Positions 1 through 7,671 of a stretch of DNA of 64,000 bases are shown piece after piece. The notes under the pieces were generated by a model. That model was not told where the DNA came from. It did not search any database and saw only the letters and a list, made by a program, of their open reading frames with translations. The position numbers and the translations under genes were made by a program. Origin of the DNA: Thalassotalea nanhaiensis. Its GTDB lineage: Bacteria; Pseudomonadota; Gammaproteobacteria; Enterobacterales; Alteromonadaceae. The stretch spans positions 1,302,001-1,366,000 of the forward strand of contig NZ_CP134146.1 in the NCBI RefSeq assembly GCF_031583575.1. The letters run 5' to 3'. Position 1 is the first letter of the stretch, and each line of letters begins with the position of its first letter.

Positions 1-2
1 TT

Positions 3-176
3 ACTGTTTATCCTGGCTCTGTACCGGCAAAATTGCCGAGTAAAGAGTATTGGAATGAGCAAGGGTTTAAATACATTGCTTTTAAACCGATGAATAAAAT
101 TGAGGATCATGAAGCCTTACCAAACATAAGGTTAGATCAAGTATTACAGTTTTTATTGGGAGATAAATTAAAATGA
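3..176 (+). CDS. ycjX: YcjX-like P-loop protein, C-terminal end (partial)
   Basis: Only the last 57 codons are in the window; the gene begins upstream. The open frame ends in a TGA that overlaps the ATG of the next gene (ATGA), so the two are translationally coupled. The C-terminus contains VYPGSVPAKLP and ends LDQVLQFLLGDKLK. From memory this matches the end of the YcjX/DUF463 family of predicted nucleotide-binding proteins, which usually sits directly before ycjF. Identification rests on this short tail plus the neighbour. Function of the family is not well defined; a link to envelope stress has been proposed for the ycjX-ycjF pair in enterics. Confidence 0.75.
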   Translation, partial: TVYPGSVPAKLPSKEYWNEQGFKYIAFKPMNKIEDHEALPNIRLDQVLQFLLGDKLK

Positions 177-1201
177 GTCAGGAAAACGATAAATATGAAC
201 AGCAAATTTTATTTAATGAAGGTCCTGACTTAAAGAATGTGCAAGCGGATGTAAATGGCCAACCAGAAAGTCAGGTTATACTGCCAGAAGCGGCATGGCA
301 GCCTATTGATGAAAGCTTTAATGAAGAAGTTGTTGAGCTTAAGCAATCCAAACCTCGTTGGTTGTGGCGTATTGCCGGCGTGTCATCTGTATCTTTGGTT
401 ATATATGAATTAATTGATTTTTTGATCTCAGGTTTTGCAAGTTCGCCAATTATAACAACCATATATTCTGTCTTTTTTGCCGCAATCGCCGGTATTTCAG
501 GTTTAGCGTTATTGAAAGAGCTAAGAGGTTTAAGGCAGTTTAAACAGCAAAGCAAAAACCAATACAAAGCAGCACAGTTAATTGCTAATGAAACATTGTT
601 TGATGCTAAATCATTTTGTCAAAAAATCAGTTTAAAACTGCCTTCAGATGCCGTTGAAGAACACCAGCAAAGCTTTGAAGAAAACATTGGTGAAGAGCTA
701 ACCGAACAGGAAGTATTAAATTTATACTCTAAACAAGTGCTCAGCCATGTTGATGAACAGGCGTTAAACCAAGTGGCTAAGTTTTCAACTGAAGCGGTGG
801 TATTAGTTGCGGTTAGCCCTGTCGCGATTATCGACATGTTAGTCTTGATGTGGCGCAATTTACGCATGCTGGATAAAATTGCCGGCTTATACGGTGTACG
901 GCTTGGTTATTGGAGCCGTTTGAAACTAATTAAGCATGTGTTTACTAATATGGCTTATGCGGCAGCGAGTGAAATAATTGCAGATGTGGGTATAGATTTA
1001 CTGGGTGTTGAAACCTTGGGACGATTATCCACCCGTGCAGCGCAGGGGCTCGGTGCTGGGATGTTAACCGCCCGTTTAGGGATTAAAACCATTAATTTGT
1101 GTCGTCCTATTCCATTTACGGATAACCCGCCAGGCATAAGCCAAGTTCGCCAACAGGTGATTTGCCAAGTTAAAGCGTTATTAACCTCTAAAGTTAAGTA
1201 A
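173..1201 (+). CDS. ycjF: YcjF-like inner membrane protein (DUF697)
   Basis: A 342-residue protein of the YcjF/DUF697 family. The first ~65 residues are hydrophilic and acidic, then two hydrophobic segments follow at about residues 66-90 and 93-115 (starting RWLWRIAGVSSVSLVIYELI). The C-terminal third is the DUF697-type region, with a further hydrophobic stretch near 205-228 (AVVLVAVSPVAIIDMLVLMW) and small-residue-rich helices near 260-305. Length fits the family (about 340-350). The start is fixed by the ATGA overlap with ycjX. Inner membrane location is predicted from the helices; biochemical role is unknown. Confidence 0.85.
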   Translation: MSQENDKYEQQILFNEGPDLKNVQADVNGQPESQVILPEAAWQPIDESFNEEVVELKQSKPRWLWRIAGVSSVSLVIYELIDFLISGFASSPIITTIYSVFFAAIAGISGLALLKELRGLRQFKQQSKNQYKAAQLIANETLFDAKSFCQKISLKLPSDAVEEHQQSFEENIGEELTEQEVLNLYSKQVLSHVDEQALNQVAKFSTEAVVLVAVSPVAIIDMLVLMWRNLRMLDKIAGLYGVRLGYWSRLKLIKHVFTNMAYAAASEIIADVGIDLLGVETLGRLSTRAAQGLGAGMLTARLGIKTINLCRPIPFTDNPPGISQVRQQVICQVKALLTSKVK

Positions 1202-1223
1202 TACCTACTTTTATTTCGTTAAC

Positions 1224-1281
1224 TTACTGAAAACTTAGGTTGTTAATACCCTGTAAAGATATTAATACAGGTTTTCAGTAA
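1224..1281. repeat. Nested inverted repeats after ycjF, before phhA
   Basis: TTACTGAAAAC (1224-1234) is an exact reverse complement of GTTTTCAGTAA (1271-1281). Inside it lies a second pair, CCTGTA (1250-1255) and TACAGG (1266-1271). The outer arms could form a long-loop hairpin that ends ycjX-ycjF transcription, although no strong T-run follows. The inner pair coincides with a TyrR-box-like sequence, so the structure may instead be an operator region for phhA. Role is inferred. Confidence 0.5.
1252..1269. promoter_or_regulatory. Candidate TyrR/PhhR box upstream of phhA (imperfect)
   Basis: TGTAAA-GATATT-AATACA fits the TyrR box layout TGTAAA-N6-TTTACA with a perfect left half and 4 of 6 matches in the right half. 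It lies about 175 bp before the phhA start. phhA and phhB are the expected targets of a TyrR/PhhR regulator, and a tyrR-like gene with a perfect box of its own is downstream. Binding is inferred. Confidence 0.45.
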
Positions 1282-1383
1282 AATTTCCGTTGCAAATATT
1301 TCTCATCGAGAACCAGTTCTTATAGTCTTAGGTCCAACTAATAAACAGGCTCCCTTTACGTAACAGAATCGTTTGGGCCTGTG

Positions 1384-1410
1384 ATACCAATAAAGTTTTG
1401 AAATTGGTAT
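1384..1410 (+). promoter_or_regulatory. Hairpin in the phhA leader
   Basis: ATACCAAT (1384-1391) and ATTGGTAT (1403-1410) are perfect inverted repeats around an 11-nt loop, about 30 nt before the phhA start codon. It may be an mRNA hairpin near the ribosome-binding region or a protein site. There is no T-run, so it is not an intrinsic terminator. Confidence 0.4.
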
Positions 1411-1442
1411 GAAACCTCTCGTAGGATCAAAAGGACAAATAC

Positions 1443-2270
1443 ATGGCGAAGGCAACTTCATATGTTTCTAAAACAGCCGATGAACATGGCATTATCGACT
1501 GGACCGAAGAAGAAAACTCTACTTGGCAAAAGCTTTATGCGAGACAAGTGGCGTGCATTAAAAATAAAGCCTGTGATGAATTTACACTAGGCCTAGAAAA
1601 ACTAAATTTACCAGAAGATCGTATCCCTCAACTTGATGAAGTAAGTAAGGTATTACTTAAAGAAACTGGTTGGCAGTGTCACCAAGTACCTGCTTTAATA
1701 GGGTTTGGTGAGTTCTTTAGGTTACTATCAGAAAGAAAATTCCCAGTGGCGACCTTTATTCGTACTACTGAAGAGTTTGACTATTTACAAGAGCCCGATA
1801 TTTTCCATGAAATATTTGGCCATTGTCCGTTATTAACAAACCCATCGTTTGCTAATTTTACTCAGCTGTATGGCGAGATAGGCTTAAACGCTAGTAAAGA
1901 AGATAGAGTATTTCTGGCGCGCTTATATTGGTTTACTATAGAGTTTGGCTTATTAAATACTGAAAATGGTTTACGTATTTACGGGGGGGGTATTCTTTCT
2001 TCACCAGGTGAAACTTTATACGCTATGCATGATGAATCGGTTATTCGAAAAGAGCTGGATAATGCAGAGCAGTTAGTTGATGTATATAGAACTCCGTATA
2101 GAATTGATATAATGCAACCAATTTACTTTATGTTAAACAGCATTAAAGAATTAGATAAAATTGGTAAACTCGATTTATTAGCATTGGTAGAGCAGGCTAA
2201 AAAGCTTGGTTTGCATGAGCCAATGTTTCCACCAAAAGAACAAGTTAAACAAACAGCGAAAGCAAGTTAA
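1443..2270 (+). CDS. phhA: Phenylalanine 4-monooxygenase
   Basis: Converts phenylalanine to tyrosine with O2, tetrahydropterin and non-heme iron in the cytoplasm. The 275 residues match the short bacterial form, which has only the catalytic domain. The iron ligands are visible: His122 and His127 in [11 protein letters not shown] and Glu167 in [10 protein letters not shown]. The family block around [17 protein letters not shown] is well kept. The start ATG follows GGATCAAAAGGACAAATAC, which supplies a good AAGGA ribosome-binding site. phhB follows after 2 bp, so the two are one operon. phhB recycles the oxidised pterin made here. Regulation by the nearby TyrR/PhhR is likely. Confidence 0.97.
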   Translation: MAKATSYVSKTADEHGIIDWTEEENSTWQKLYARQVACIKNKACDEFTLGLEKLNLPEDRIPQLDEVSKVLLKETGWQCHQVPALIGFGEFFRLLSERKFPVATFIRTTEEFDYLQEPDIFHEIFGHCPLLTNPSFANFTQLYGEIGLNASKEDRVFLARLYWFTIEFGLLNTENGLRIYGGGILSSPGETLYAMHDESVIRKELDNAEQLVDVYRTPYRIDIMQPIYFMLNSIKELDKIGKLDLLALVEQAKKLGLHEPMFPPKEQVKQTAKAS

Positions 2271-2272
2271 GG

Positions 2273-2617
2273 ATGCAAATGACCACTACATTAGCAAAAC
2301 AAGAATGTGAAGCATGCCAAGTAGGCGCACCAAAAGTTTCAGACGAAGAATTAGCACAACTTATTGGCCAAATACCTGATTGGGTACCAGAAGTACGTAA
2401 TGGCATAATGATGTTAGAGCGTGTTTTTAAATTTAAAAACTTTAAATTAGCATTAGAGTTTACCAATAAGGTTGCTGAATTAGCTGAAGCTGAATTTCAT
2501 CACCCGGCTATTACCACTGAATGGGGTAAAGTAACGGTAACTTGGTGGACCCACGCAATTAAAGGTCTTCATCAAAATGACTTTATTTGTGCTGCAAAAA
2601 CGGATGAGCTACTTTAG
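2273..2617 (+). CDS. phhB: Pterin-4a-carbinolamine dehydratase
   Basis: Dehydrates the 4a-hydroxy-tetrahydropterin released by PhhA so the cofactor can be recycled. The 114 residues match the PhhB/DCoH family. The family signature is present: [19 protein letters not shown] (roughly residues 64-82) with the paired active-site histidines, then [17 protein letters not shown]. The gene follows phhA after 2 bp with AAGGA overlapping the phhA stop. A second ATG six bases in is an equally possible start. The C-terminus is followed directly by a palindromic intergenic repeat. Confidence 0.96.
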   Translation: MQMTTTLAKQECEACQVGAPKVSDEELAQLIGQIPDWVPEVRNGIMMLERVFKFKNFKLALEFTNKVAELAEAEFHHPAITTEWGKVTVTWWTHAIKGLHQNDFICAAKTDELL

Positions 2618-2620
2618 AAA

Positions 2621-2750
2621 CGAATACACCACTTCGTGATTTCGAATACGTAGCTTCGCTACTCCGAATACGCTACGCTTCGATAACTACTTCGAGATTC
2701 GGAATGAAATGTATTCGAAGTGAAACGAATCCGAAGTGAAACGAATTGAG
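2621..2750. repeat. Dispersed palindromic GAATAC repeat element, copy 1
   Basis: Begins 3 bp after the phhB stop. It has left modules with GAATAC followed by a small hairpin (GTAGC-TTC-GCTAC at about 2651-2663), a core CGCTTCGATAACTACTTCG, a junction TTCGGAATGAAATGTATTCG, and inverted GTATTC/ACGAAT modules to the right. The same layout occurs at 5060-5207, 24345-24598 and, much reduced, 28651-28708. No coding potential is claimed. It looks like a REP/MITE-like non-coding element. Confidence 0.8.
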
Positions 2751-2760
2751 CATTTTTTTC

Positions 2761-2799
2761 AAAGACGATAAATATCTATTGGTATTTATCGTCTTTTTT
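2761..2799 (+). terminator. Intrinsic terminator of phhA-phhB
   Basis: A 14-bp perfect stem, AAAGACGATAAATA against TATTTATCGTCTTT with an 8-nt loop, is followed by a T-run on the plus strand. It ends the phhAB operon just before the tyrR promoter region. Confidence 0.9.
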
Positions 2800-2801
2800 G
2801 T

Positions 2802-2819
2802 TGTAAAATAAAGTTTACA
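2802..2819. promoter_or_regulatory. Perfect TyrR box in front of tyrR
   Basis: TGTAAA-ATAAAG-TTTACA matches the TyrR box consensus TGTAAA-N6-TTTACA at all fixed positions. It sits 34 bp before the GTG start of the tyrR-like gene and just upstream of a possible -10 (TATAAA, 2830-2835). This places it where bound TyrR would block RNA polymerase, which suggests autorepression of tyrR-maiA. The site is seen; binding is inferred from the family. Confidence 0.8.
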
Positions 2820-2853
2820 GTTGGTTTCATATAAATAAGTAGCGGAAAATAAC

Positions 2854-4404
2854 GTGCGTTTACAAATTGAATGTCAGGACAGGTTCGGTATAGCTCAAGA
2901 AGTATTAGCAATATTCGTCGAACGAGAAATAAATGTAAGAGGGATAGATGCGGTTACCGAGTCAGGACAAATTTTTGTTCATATACCCGATTTAGACTTC
3001 AGCCAACTACAAGATTTTATGCCACAGCTAAGGCTGATAGATGGTGTTGTTGATGTTAAAACAACCACTCATATGCCTTCTGAGCGAGAACGTGAAGTTT
3101 TAGATACCATTGTTCGAACCTTACCCGACCCAGTTATTACCATTGATGCGAAAGCCGCCGTTTATGGTGTTAATGATGTGGCCAAGCAAAAGATTTCTGC
3201 CGAACTAAAAGACATTGTTGGTCAGCAAGTGAGTCAATTTTTAAAAGGCTTTAACTTTAATCGTTATCTGGAATCAGAAGAAACATTACCGCATACCCGT
3301 AAACTAAAGTTTCTTGATGAAGATTACGTTGCCGACATTTTACCGGTGACCGTATCTGGTGAAAGTGATGAAAAAGTACTTGCCGGTGCTATTTTAATGC
3401 TTAAGTCTGAAGCTCGCCTTGGTCAACAAATTACTGCCTTTAAACACCCTAAAGATAATGATTTTGCCGGTGTTCAAGCAAGCTCTGCCTTAATGCGTAA
3501 AGTGGTGCGCGAAGCTCGTCGAATGGCCCACCTTGATTCTTCAATATTAATTATGGGAGAAACCGGTACTGGTAAAGAGCTATTAGCACGCTCATGTCAT
3601 AATGCCAGCGATAGGGCCGATAGCCCGTTTGTCGTATTAAATTGCGCTGCCTTACCTGATGATGCCAGTGAGACTGAATTATTCGGTAAGTTATTAAGCC
3701 AAACAGAAACCAAAAAGGGCATTTTCGAATTAGCCGATGGCGGCACAATCTTTTTAGATGAAGTGTCAGAAATGTCAGAAAAGCTTCAATCTAAATTGGT
3801 TCGAGTGCTAGAAAACAGCAGCTTTAGACGTATTGATGATGAAGATGAAATCACCGTAGATATTCGTTTTATCAGCTCAACTAATCAAGATTTATTGGCG
3901 ATGGTTGAAAAGGGTGAATTTAGAGAAGACTTATATTATCGTTTAAATGTTTTAGGCCTGTCGATCCCACCGTTACGAGATAGAAAACAAGATATTTTAC
4001 CTCTTGCCGATACCTTTATTCGAAAGTCTGCACAATTAAATCATCGCGCTAATGTTCAGTTTGATAAAAACTGTCGTGATTTTATTGAGCACTATCCTTG
4101 GCCTGGTAATGTCAGACAGCTTGAAAATGTTATTTTACGAGCAGTATCGTTACTTGAAGGTGAGGTCATTAAAATTTCAAATTTACAACTGCCAAACTAC
4201 ACGCCCGACCATGGTTATCTTGAACAAGAGTTTGAAGGTACATTAGAAGAAGTGGTGAAAGGATTTGAAGCCGATTTATTAAGAAAGCTATATCCTGCTT
4301 ATCCAAGTACTCGACAATTAGCTAAAAAGCTTGGTTTAAGCCATACGGCCATTGCCAACAAGTTACGTGAATACAATATTAATAAAAAAACCGTGAAAAT
4401 ATAG
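2854..4404 (+). CDS. tyrR: TyrR/PhhR-family aromatic amino acid regulator
   Basis: A 516-residue cytoplasmic transcription regulator responding to aromatic amino acids. Domain order: N-terminal ACT ligand domain (about 1-75, MRLQIECQDRFGIAQEVLAI), PAS (about 80-190), AAA+ ATPase (about 205-430) with Walker A GETGTGKE and Walker B GGTIFLDEVSEM, and a C-terminal HTH (about 485-515, STRQLAKKLGLSHTAIANKL). The sigma-54 contact motif GAFTGA is absent; the equivalent stretch reads LFGKLLSQTETKKGIFE, as in TyrR proteins that act with sigma-70. The start is GTG with AGCGGAAA upstream. It is preceded by a perfect TyrR box and followed 12 bp later by maiA. Likely targets are phhA-phhB and itself. Confidence 0.94.
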   Translation: MRLQIECQDRFGIAQEVLAIFVEREINVRGIDAVTESGQIFVHIPDLDFSQLQDFMPQLRLIDGVVDVKTTTHMPSEREREVLDTIVRTLPDPVITIDAKAAVYGVNDVAKQKISAELKDIVGQQVSQFLKGFNFNRYLESEETLPHTRKLKFLDEDYVADILPVTVSGESDEKVLAGAILMLKSEARLGQQITAFKHPKDNDFAGVQASSALMRKVVREARRMAHLDSSILIMGETGTGKELLARSCHNASDRADSPFVVLNCAALPDDASETELFGKLLSQTETKKGIFELADGGTIFLDEVSEMSEKLQSKLVRVLENSSFRRIDDEDEITVDIRFISSTNQDLLAMVEKGEFREDLYYRLNVLGLSIPPLRDRKQDILPLADTFIRKSAQLNHRANVQFDKNCRDFIEHYPWPGNVRQLENVILRAVSLLEGEVIKISNLQLPNYTPDHGYLEQEFEGTLEEVVKGFEADLLRKLYPAYPSTRQLAKKLGLSHTAIANKLREYNINKKTVKI

Positions 4405-4416
4405 GACTATTTTAAG

Positions 4417-5058
4417 ATGATTACTTTATATGGATACTGGCGCTCATCGGCTGCTTATCGAGTGCGGATCGCATTAAACTTAAAAGCCATTGAACATGAG
4501 CTAATTTCTGTTCATTTAGTCAAAGACGGTGGTCAGCAACACAGTGACGATTACGTAAAAATGAATCCTAATCACTTAGTGCCAACACTTGTGGATGGTG
4601 ACTTTAGTTTAAATCAATCGTTAGCCATTATTGATTATCTTGATGAAACACATACTGACAGTACGCTTTACCCAAGTAATATAAAAGATAGAGCTACGGT
4701 TAAAGCATTGGCTTATGATTTAGCCTGTGAAATTCACCCATTAAATAATTTAAGAGTGCTGCAGTATTTATCAAACCAATTGAATATTAGTGATGATGAA
4801 AAAACAGCGTGGTATCACCATTGGATCAAAGAAGGTTTTTCAGCATTAGAGCAGCGTTTAGCCAAAACCTCTGGCCTGTATTGTTTTGGCGATAAGGTTA
4901 CCGTTGCTGATTTATGTTTGATCCCACAAATTTATAATGCCAAACGATTTAATGTAGACATGTCGGCATTTGCATTAATTAATCACATTGAAAGTAACTG
5001 CGCCAAGTTACCTGCATTTATTGATGCACTGCCAGAGAATCAAGATGACGCTACTTAA
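4417..5058 (+). CDS. maiA: Maleylacetoacetate isomerase (zeta-class GST)
   Basis: Isomerises maleylacetoacetate to fumarylacetoacetate in tyrosine/homogentisate breakdown, using glutathione. The 213 residues have the zeta-class GST signature near the N-terminus, YGYWRSSAAYRVRIALNLK (residues ~5-23, SSAAYR catalytic loop), then the thioredoxin-fold cis-Pro region NPNHLVPTLVDG and the helical C-terminal domain with VADLCLIPQIYNAKRF. It starts 12 bp after tyrR, so both are probably co-transcribed. Homogentisate dioxygenase and fumarylacetoacetase, the neighbouring steps, are not in this window. Confidence 0.93.
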   Translation: MITLYGYWRSSAAYRVRIALNLKAIEHELISVHLVKDGGQQHSDDYVKMNPNHLVPTLVDGDFSLNQSLAIIDYLDETHTDSTLYPSNIKDRATVKALAYDLACEIHPLNNLRVLQYLSNQLNISDDEKTAWYHHWIKEGFSALEQRLAKTSGLYCFGDKVTVADLCLIPQIYNAKRFNVDMSAFALINHIESNCAKLPAFIDALPENQDDAT

Positions 5059-5059
5059 G

Positions 5060-5207
5060 TAACGAATACGGCGCTTTGCGCCTTCGAATACGCTGACGCT
5101 TCAAATACGCTATCGCTTCGATAGCTGCTTCGGAATAAAATGTATTCGGAGTGCAACGTATTCGAAGTAGCGAAGCTACGTATCCGCAGTTACAAAGTTA
5201 CGAATTT
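5060..5207. repeat. Dispersed palindromic GAATAC repeat element, copy 2
   Basis: Starts 2 bp after the maiA stop. Left modules: GAATAC plus hairpin GGCGC-TTT-GCGCC (5070-5082), then GAATACGCTGACGCTTC and a 7-bp hairpin GCTATCG-CTT-CGATAGC. The junction reads TTCGGAATAAAATGTATTCG and the right side is an inverted module, GTATTCGAA plus GTAGC-GAA-GCTAC. Hairpin arms differ from the other copies but remain complementary. The element fills most of the gap before the DUF3014 gene. Confidence 0.8.
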
Positions 5208-5294
5208 ATTTTCAAATAATTTGAAAACACTTTAAACTTTTTTGTGTTTTGACTATCTTTATATATGCCACATTCAATTTTTTAAGGTATCCCT

Positions 5295-6173
5295 TTGTCA
5301 GAAGAACACTCAAATATCGAATCATCAAACCCAGACAAAAATGCGTCGTCGACATTAGTTTTTATCATTATCCTTGTGGTAGTTATTGGTTCATTTGCTT
5401 ACTTATTTTTTCAAGAAGATGAAGTAGAGCTAACGCCAGTGATTCAGGAAGAAGTTATTGCTGAGCCGGAAGTAATTGTGCCAGTTAAAACCGAAACCAT
5501 CATTGAACCTACACCGGTAGAAGTGCCTGTTGAGGCTGAAATAGAGCCAGAAATAGTACAACCAGTATTACCTGAGTTGGATGTAAGTGATGATTTTGTT
5601 GTCGCTAAAGTGACTGAAATATCATGGCGAAAAGAGCTGTTAAGCTTAATGTTAACCGATGATCTAGTGCGTAGGATTGTGGTCTTTACCGATAATTTTT
5701 CTCGCGGTGAAATGGCCTATAGTCATTTACCATTAAAACCGTTAACCGGGCAGTTTGCAGTTAAACCAAGTGTCGATGAAACACAAGACAGCTATCAGTT
5801 TAACGAGTCAAACTTTACTCGCTATGCAGATTATATTGAGTTACTTCATTCCTTTGAACCAGAAGCCTTGGCAAGTAACTTTATTCAAATGAAACCTTTG
5901 TTTGAGCAAGCCTTTGCAGAATTAGGTTACCCAGAACAAAACTTTGAACAGGTGTTAAATCGAGCCATTGACCGAGTACTTGATTTTAACGTACCCAGCG
6001 AACAACCCACATTGGTTCAACCGAGTGTTGTATATAAGTATGAAAATCCTGAGTTTGAATCGCTAGCAGATGCAGACAAGTTTTTATTACGATTAGGTAA
6101 AGAAAACTTATTGCAATTAAAAGCCATTGCGTTAGAGCTGGATAATCAACTTAACATGCAAAATAACCAGTAA
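5295..6173 (+). CDS. DUF3014 family membrane-anchored protein
   Basis: A 292-residue protein with a short cytoplasmic N-terminus, one membrane segment at about residues 19-40 (STLVFIIILVVVIGSFAYLF), an acidic Pro/Glu/Val-rich linker (about 45-95) and a C-terminal domain (about 100-285) that I recognise as DUF3014 (motifs LVRRIVVFTDNFSRGE and ADKFLLRLGKENLLQLKAIA). The start codon is TTG with TAAGG eight bases upstream; no ATG is available nearby. The acyltransferase gene follows after 22 bp in the same direction. The function of DUF3014 is unknown; a periplasmic role is inferred from topology. Confidence 0.8.
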   Translation: MSEEHSNIESSNPDKNASSTLVFIIILVVVIGSFAYLFFQEDEVELTPVIQEEVIAEPEVIVPVKTETIIEPTPVEVPVEAEIEPEIVQPVLPELDVSDDFVVAKVTEISWRKELLSLMLTDDLVRRIVVFTDNFSRGEMAYSHLPLKPLTGQFAVKPSVDETQDSYQFNESNFTRYADYIELLHSFEPEALASNFIQMKPLFEQAFAELGYPEQNFEQVLNRAIDRVLDFNVPSEQPTLVQPSVVYKYENPEFESLADADKFLLRLGKENLLQLKAIALELDNQLNMQNNQ

Positions 6174-6195
6174 AGTACGTAGTTATATATAAACT

Positions 6196-6786
6196 ATGAA
6201 TAACTTATCTAGTGTTGTGCCAATCAATATTCCTAGAACCAATAGGCGTTTTATTAAATGGTGTGCGGGTAAGTTATTTATCATGTTGGGCTGGCGCATT
6301 ACTGGCAGCTTTCCAAACGAAAAAAAATTAATTTTAGCGGTAGCGCCTCATACGTCAAACTGGGATTTTGTCATTGGCGTGATCGTAAAACTCGCCCTTG
6401 ATTTAAAGTTAAACTTTTTGGGAAAAGATGCGATATTTTTTTGGCCTTTTAATATTTGGTTAAAGGCAATTGGAGGTATCGCTATCGATAGAAAGTCACC
6501 ACATGGCGTAGTAGGGCAAATGGTTGATAAGTTTGAGCAGCAAGAGTCGTTGGTGTTAGCGTTGGCACCAGAAGGAACTCGTTCTAAGGTTACACAGTGG
6601 AAAACTGGTTTTTTACATATTGCCAATAAAGCGAGTGTGCCGGTTTTGCCGATTCAAATCGATTATAAAGCCAAACAAATTATATTTTATCAAGCACGTA
6701 ATATAGGCGCTGATATTGAAGACGAGTTGCAGGGGATCAAGTCAATTTTTAGTAAGGATTGTGCAAAAAATCCCCATAATTTTTAG
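6196..6786 (+). CDS. PlsC-like lysophospholipid acyltransferase
   Basis: A 196-residue protein of the PlsC/LPLAT acyltransferase superfamily. Motif I HX4D is seen as HTSNWD (about residue 52), motif II GGIAIDRKSP (about 92-101), and motif III PEGTR (about 120-124). The hydrophobic N-terminal region (LFIMLGWRITG) fits membrane association. It is shorter than PlsC itself (about 240 residues), like the small stand-alone acyltransferases often labelled 1-acyl-sn-glycerol-3-phosphate acyltransferase. The acceptor lipid cannot be read from the sequence. It probably forms an operon with the DUF3014 gene and is followed by the ffs promoter. Confidence 0.85.
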   Translation: MNNLSSVVPINIPRTNRRFIKWCAGKLFIMLGWRITGSFPNEKKLILAVAPHTSNWDFVIGVIVKLALDLKLNFLGKDAIFFWPFNIWLKAIGGIAIDRKSPHGVVGQMVDKFEQQESLVLALAPEGTRSKVTQWKTGFLHIANKASVPVLPIQIDYKAKQIIFYQARNIGADIEDELQGIKSIFSKDCAKNPHNF

Positions 6787-6823
6787 TGGTTATTAAAATT
6801 GCTTAATTTTCACTAAATAGCTC

Positions 6824-6852
6824 TTGCACACAACTGCACAATTAGCCATAAT
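6824..6852 (+). promoter_or_regulatory. Promoter of the SRP RNA gene
   Basis: TTGCAC (6824-6829) and CATAAT (6847-6852) are spaced by 17 bp, followed by a GC-rich discriminator (GCGCCTCG) typical of stable-RNA promoters. Initiation near 6859 would leave a leader of about 30 nt before the mature 5' end, as in E. coli 4.5S RNA where RNase P removes a leader. Confidence 0.7.
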
Positions 6853-6888
6853 GCGCCTCGCTTTAGGTAAATTACCTATCGCCATTAT

Positions 6889-7002
6889 GGTGCCTCTTTT
6901 GGTCCTCCCGCAATGATACTCTGTGAACTCGGCCAGGTCCGGAAGGAAGCAACCGCAGCAGACGACTCATGTGCCGGGATGTGGCTGAAAGAGGGGCCAC
7001 CC
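6889..7002 (+). ncRNA. ffs: Signal recognition particle RNA (4.5S RNA)
   Basis: The conserved SRP domain IV is obvious: CAGGTCCGGAAGGAAGCA with the GGAA tetraloop and asymmetric loop, and the partner strand GTGCCGGGATGTGGCTG. The termini pair (GGTGCCTCTTT at the 5' end with AAAGAGG...CCACC at the 3' end), giving a single long hairpin of about 114 nt, the same size as E. coli 4.5S RNA. The RNA binds Ffh to target inner-membrane proteins. A promoter with a GC-rich discriminator lies about 40 nt upstream. Exact ends are estimated from the pairing. Confidence 0.96.
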
Positions 7003-7029
7003 AAAGCCTCTCTATTTGATTTATTCTTT

Positions 7030-7662
7030 CTATCTTGTTTTTTCAGAATCTTCTATTTGTTTTTCTACATCACTAATTGCTTTTCGACAACGACCTAATC
7101 GTTGATGTAAGGTTAAAAGCTCTTGCTGCATACTGCTAGTATCATGTTTCTTAGTTTTCGCTAATTCAAGCTCTTTCACTTGTACCATGTCTTGTAAACG
7201 ACGCTCAAAACCACGAAATTCTGCAAGCTTTGCATAAAGCTGATGCGACGACATTAATACTGCTTTGGTTTGCTTTTTAAACTTAGCCTTAGCTTGTGTT
7301 TTTTGTTTATTAAGTCGATTACGACGATCGAGTCGATACTCGCTGTCATTATGACGATTGTCGTTTGATTTTATTGCGGTAATAAGTGAAGAAATTTGCT
7401 CTTCCAGCTCAGCCATCAGCGCATCACAAAACTCCATATGTTTTGTGCTCAATAACTTTTGTAAATGATCCAGACGCTTTTGGGTGTACTTAACATACGC
7501 ATAATAACTGGAGCTGTTGATGGGAAACAGCTTTTCATCAAACATGGCTTCGTCTTGTAGGTAATAATGTGACTTTCGCTGTTTGTTTATTTGATCAGCT
7601 GCATTAGCGTCAATTTCAAGTTGATCTAATATTGATTTTAATCGATTTAAAGAGCGTTCCAT
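7030..7662 (-). CDS. priC: Primosomal replication protein PriC
   Basis: Replication restart protein that helps reload DnaB at stalled forks. The 210 residues are mostly helical and charged. The C-terminal half carries the family pattern FRGFERRLQDMVQVKELEL ... LHQRLGRCRKAISDVEKQIE, which aligns with the end of E. coli PriC (FERRLREMV, ARLARCRHALEKIE). It is longer than E. coli PriC (about 175) because of an extra charged middle region rich in Lys/Arg (about 105-135). The AAAGG ribosome-binding site overlaps the stop of the upstream yfcA-like gene (9 bp apart), so the two form an operon. Confidence 0.88.
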   Translation of the reverse strand: MERSLNRLKSILDQLEIDANAADQINKQRKSHYYLQDEAMFDEKLFPINSSSYYAYVKYTQKRLDHLQKLLSTKHMEFCDALMAELEEQISSLITAIKSNDNRHNDSEYRLDRRNRLNKQKTQAKAKFKKQTKAVLMSSHQLYAKLAEFRGFERRLQDMVQVKELELAKTKKHDTSSMQQELLTLHQRLGRCRKAISDVEKQIEDSEKTR

Positions 7663-7671
7663 AGTTAACCT

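Noticed and set aside
2854-4404. TyrR-like protein as a sigma-54 activator
   Set aside because: The AAA+ domain lacks the GAFTGA loop needed to contact sigma-54, and the ACT/PAS/HTH arrangement fits TyrR, which works with sigma-70.
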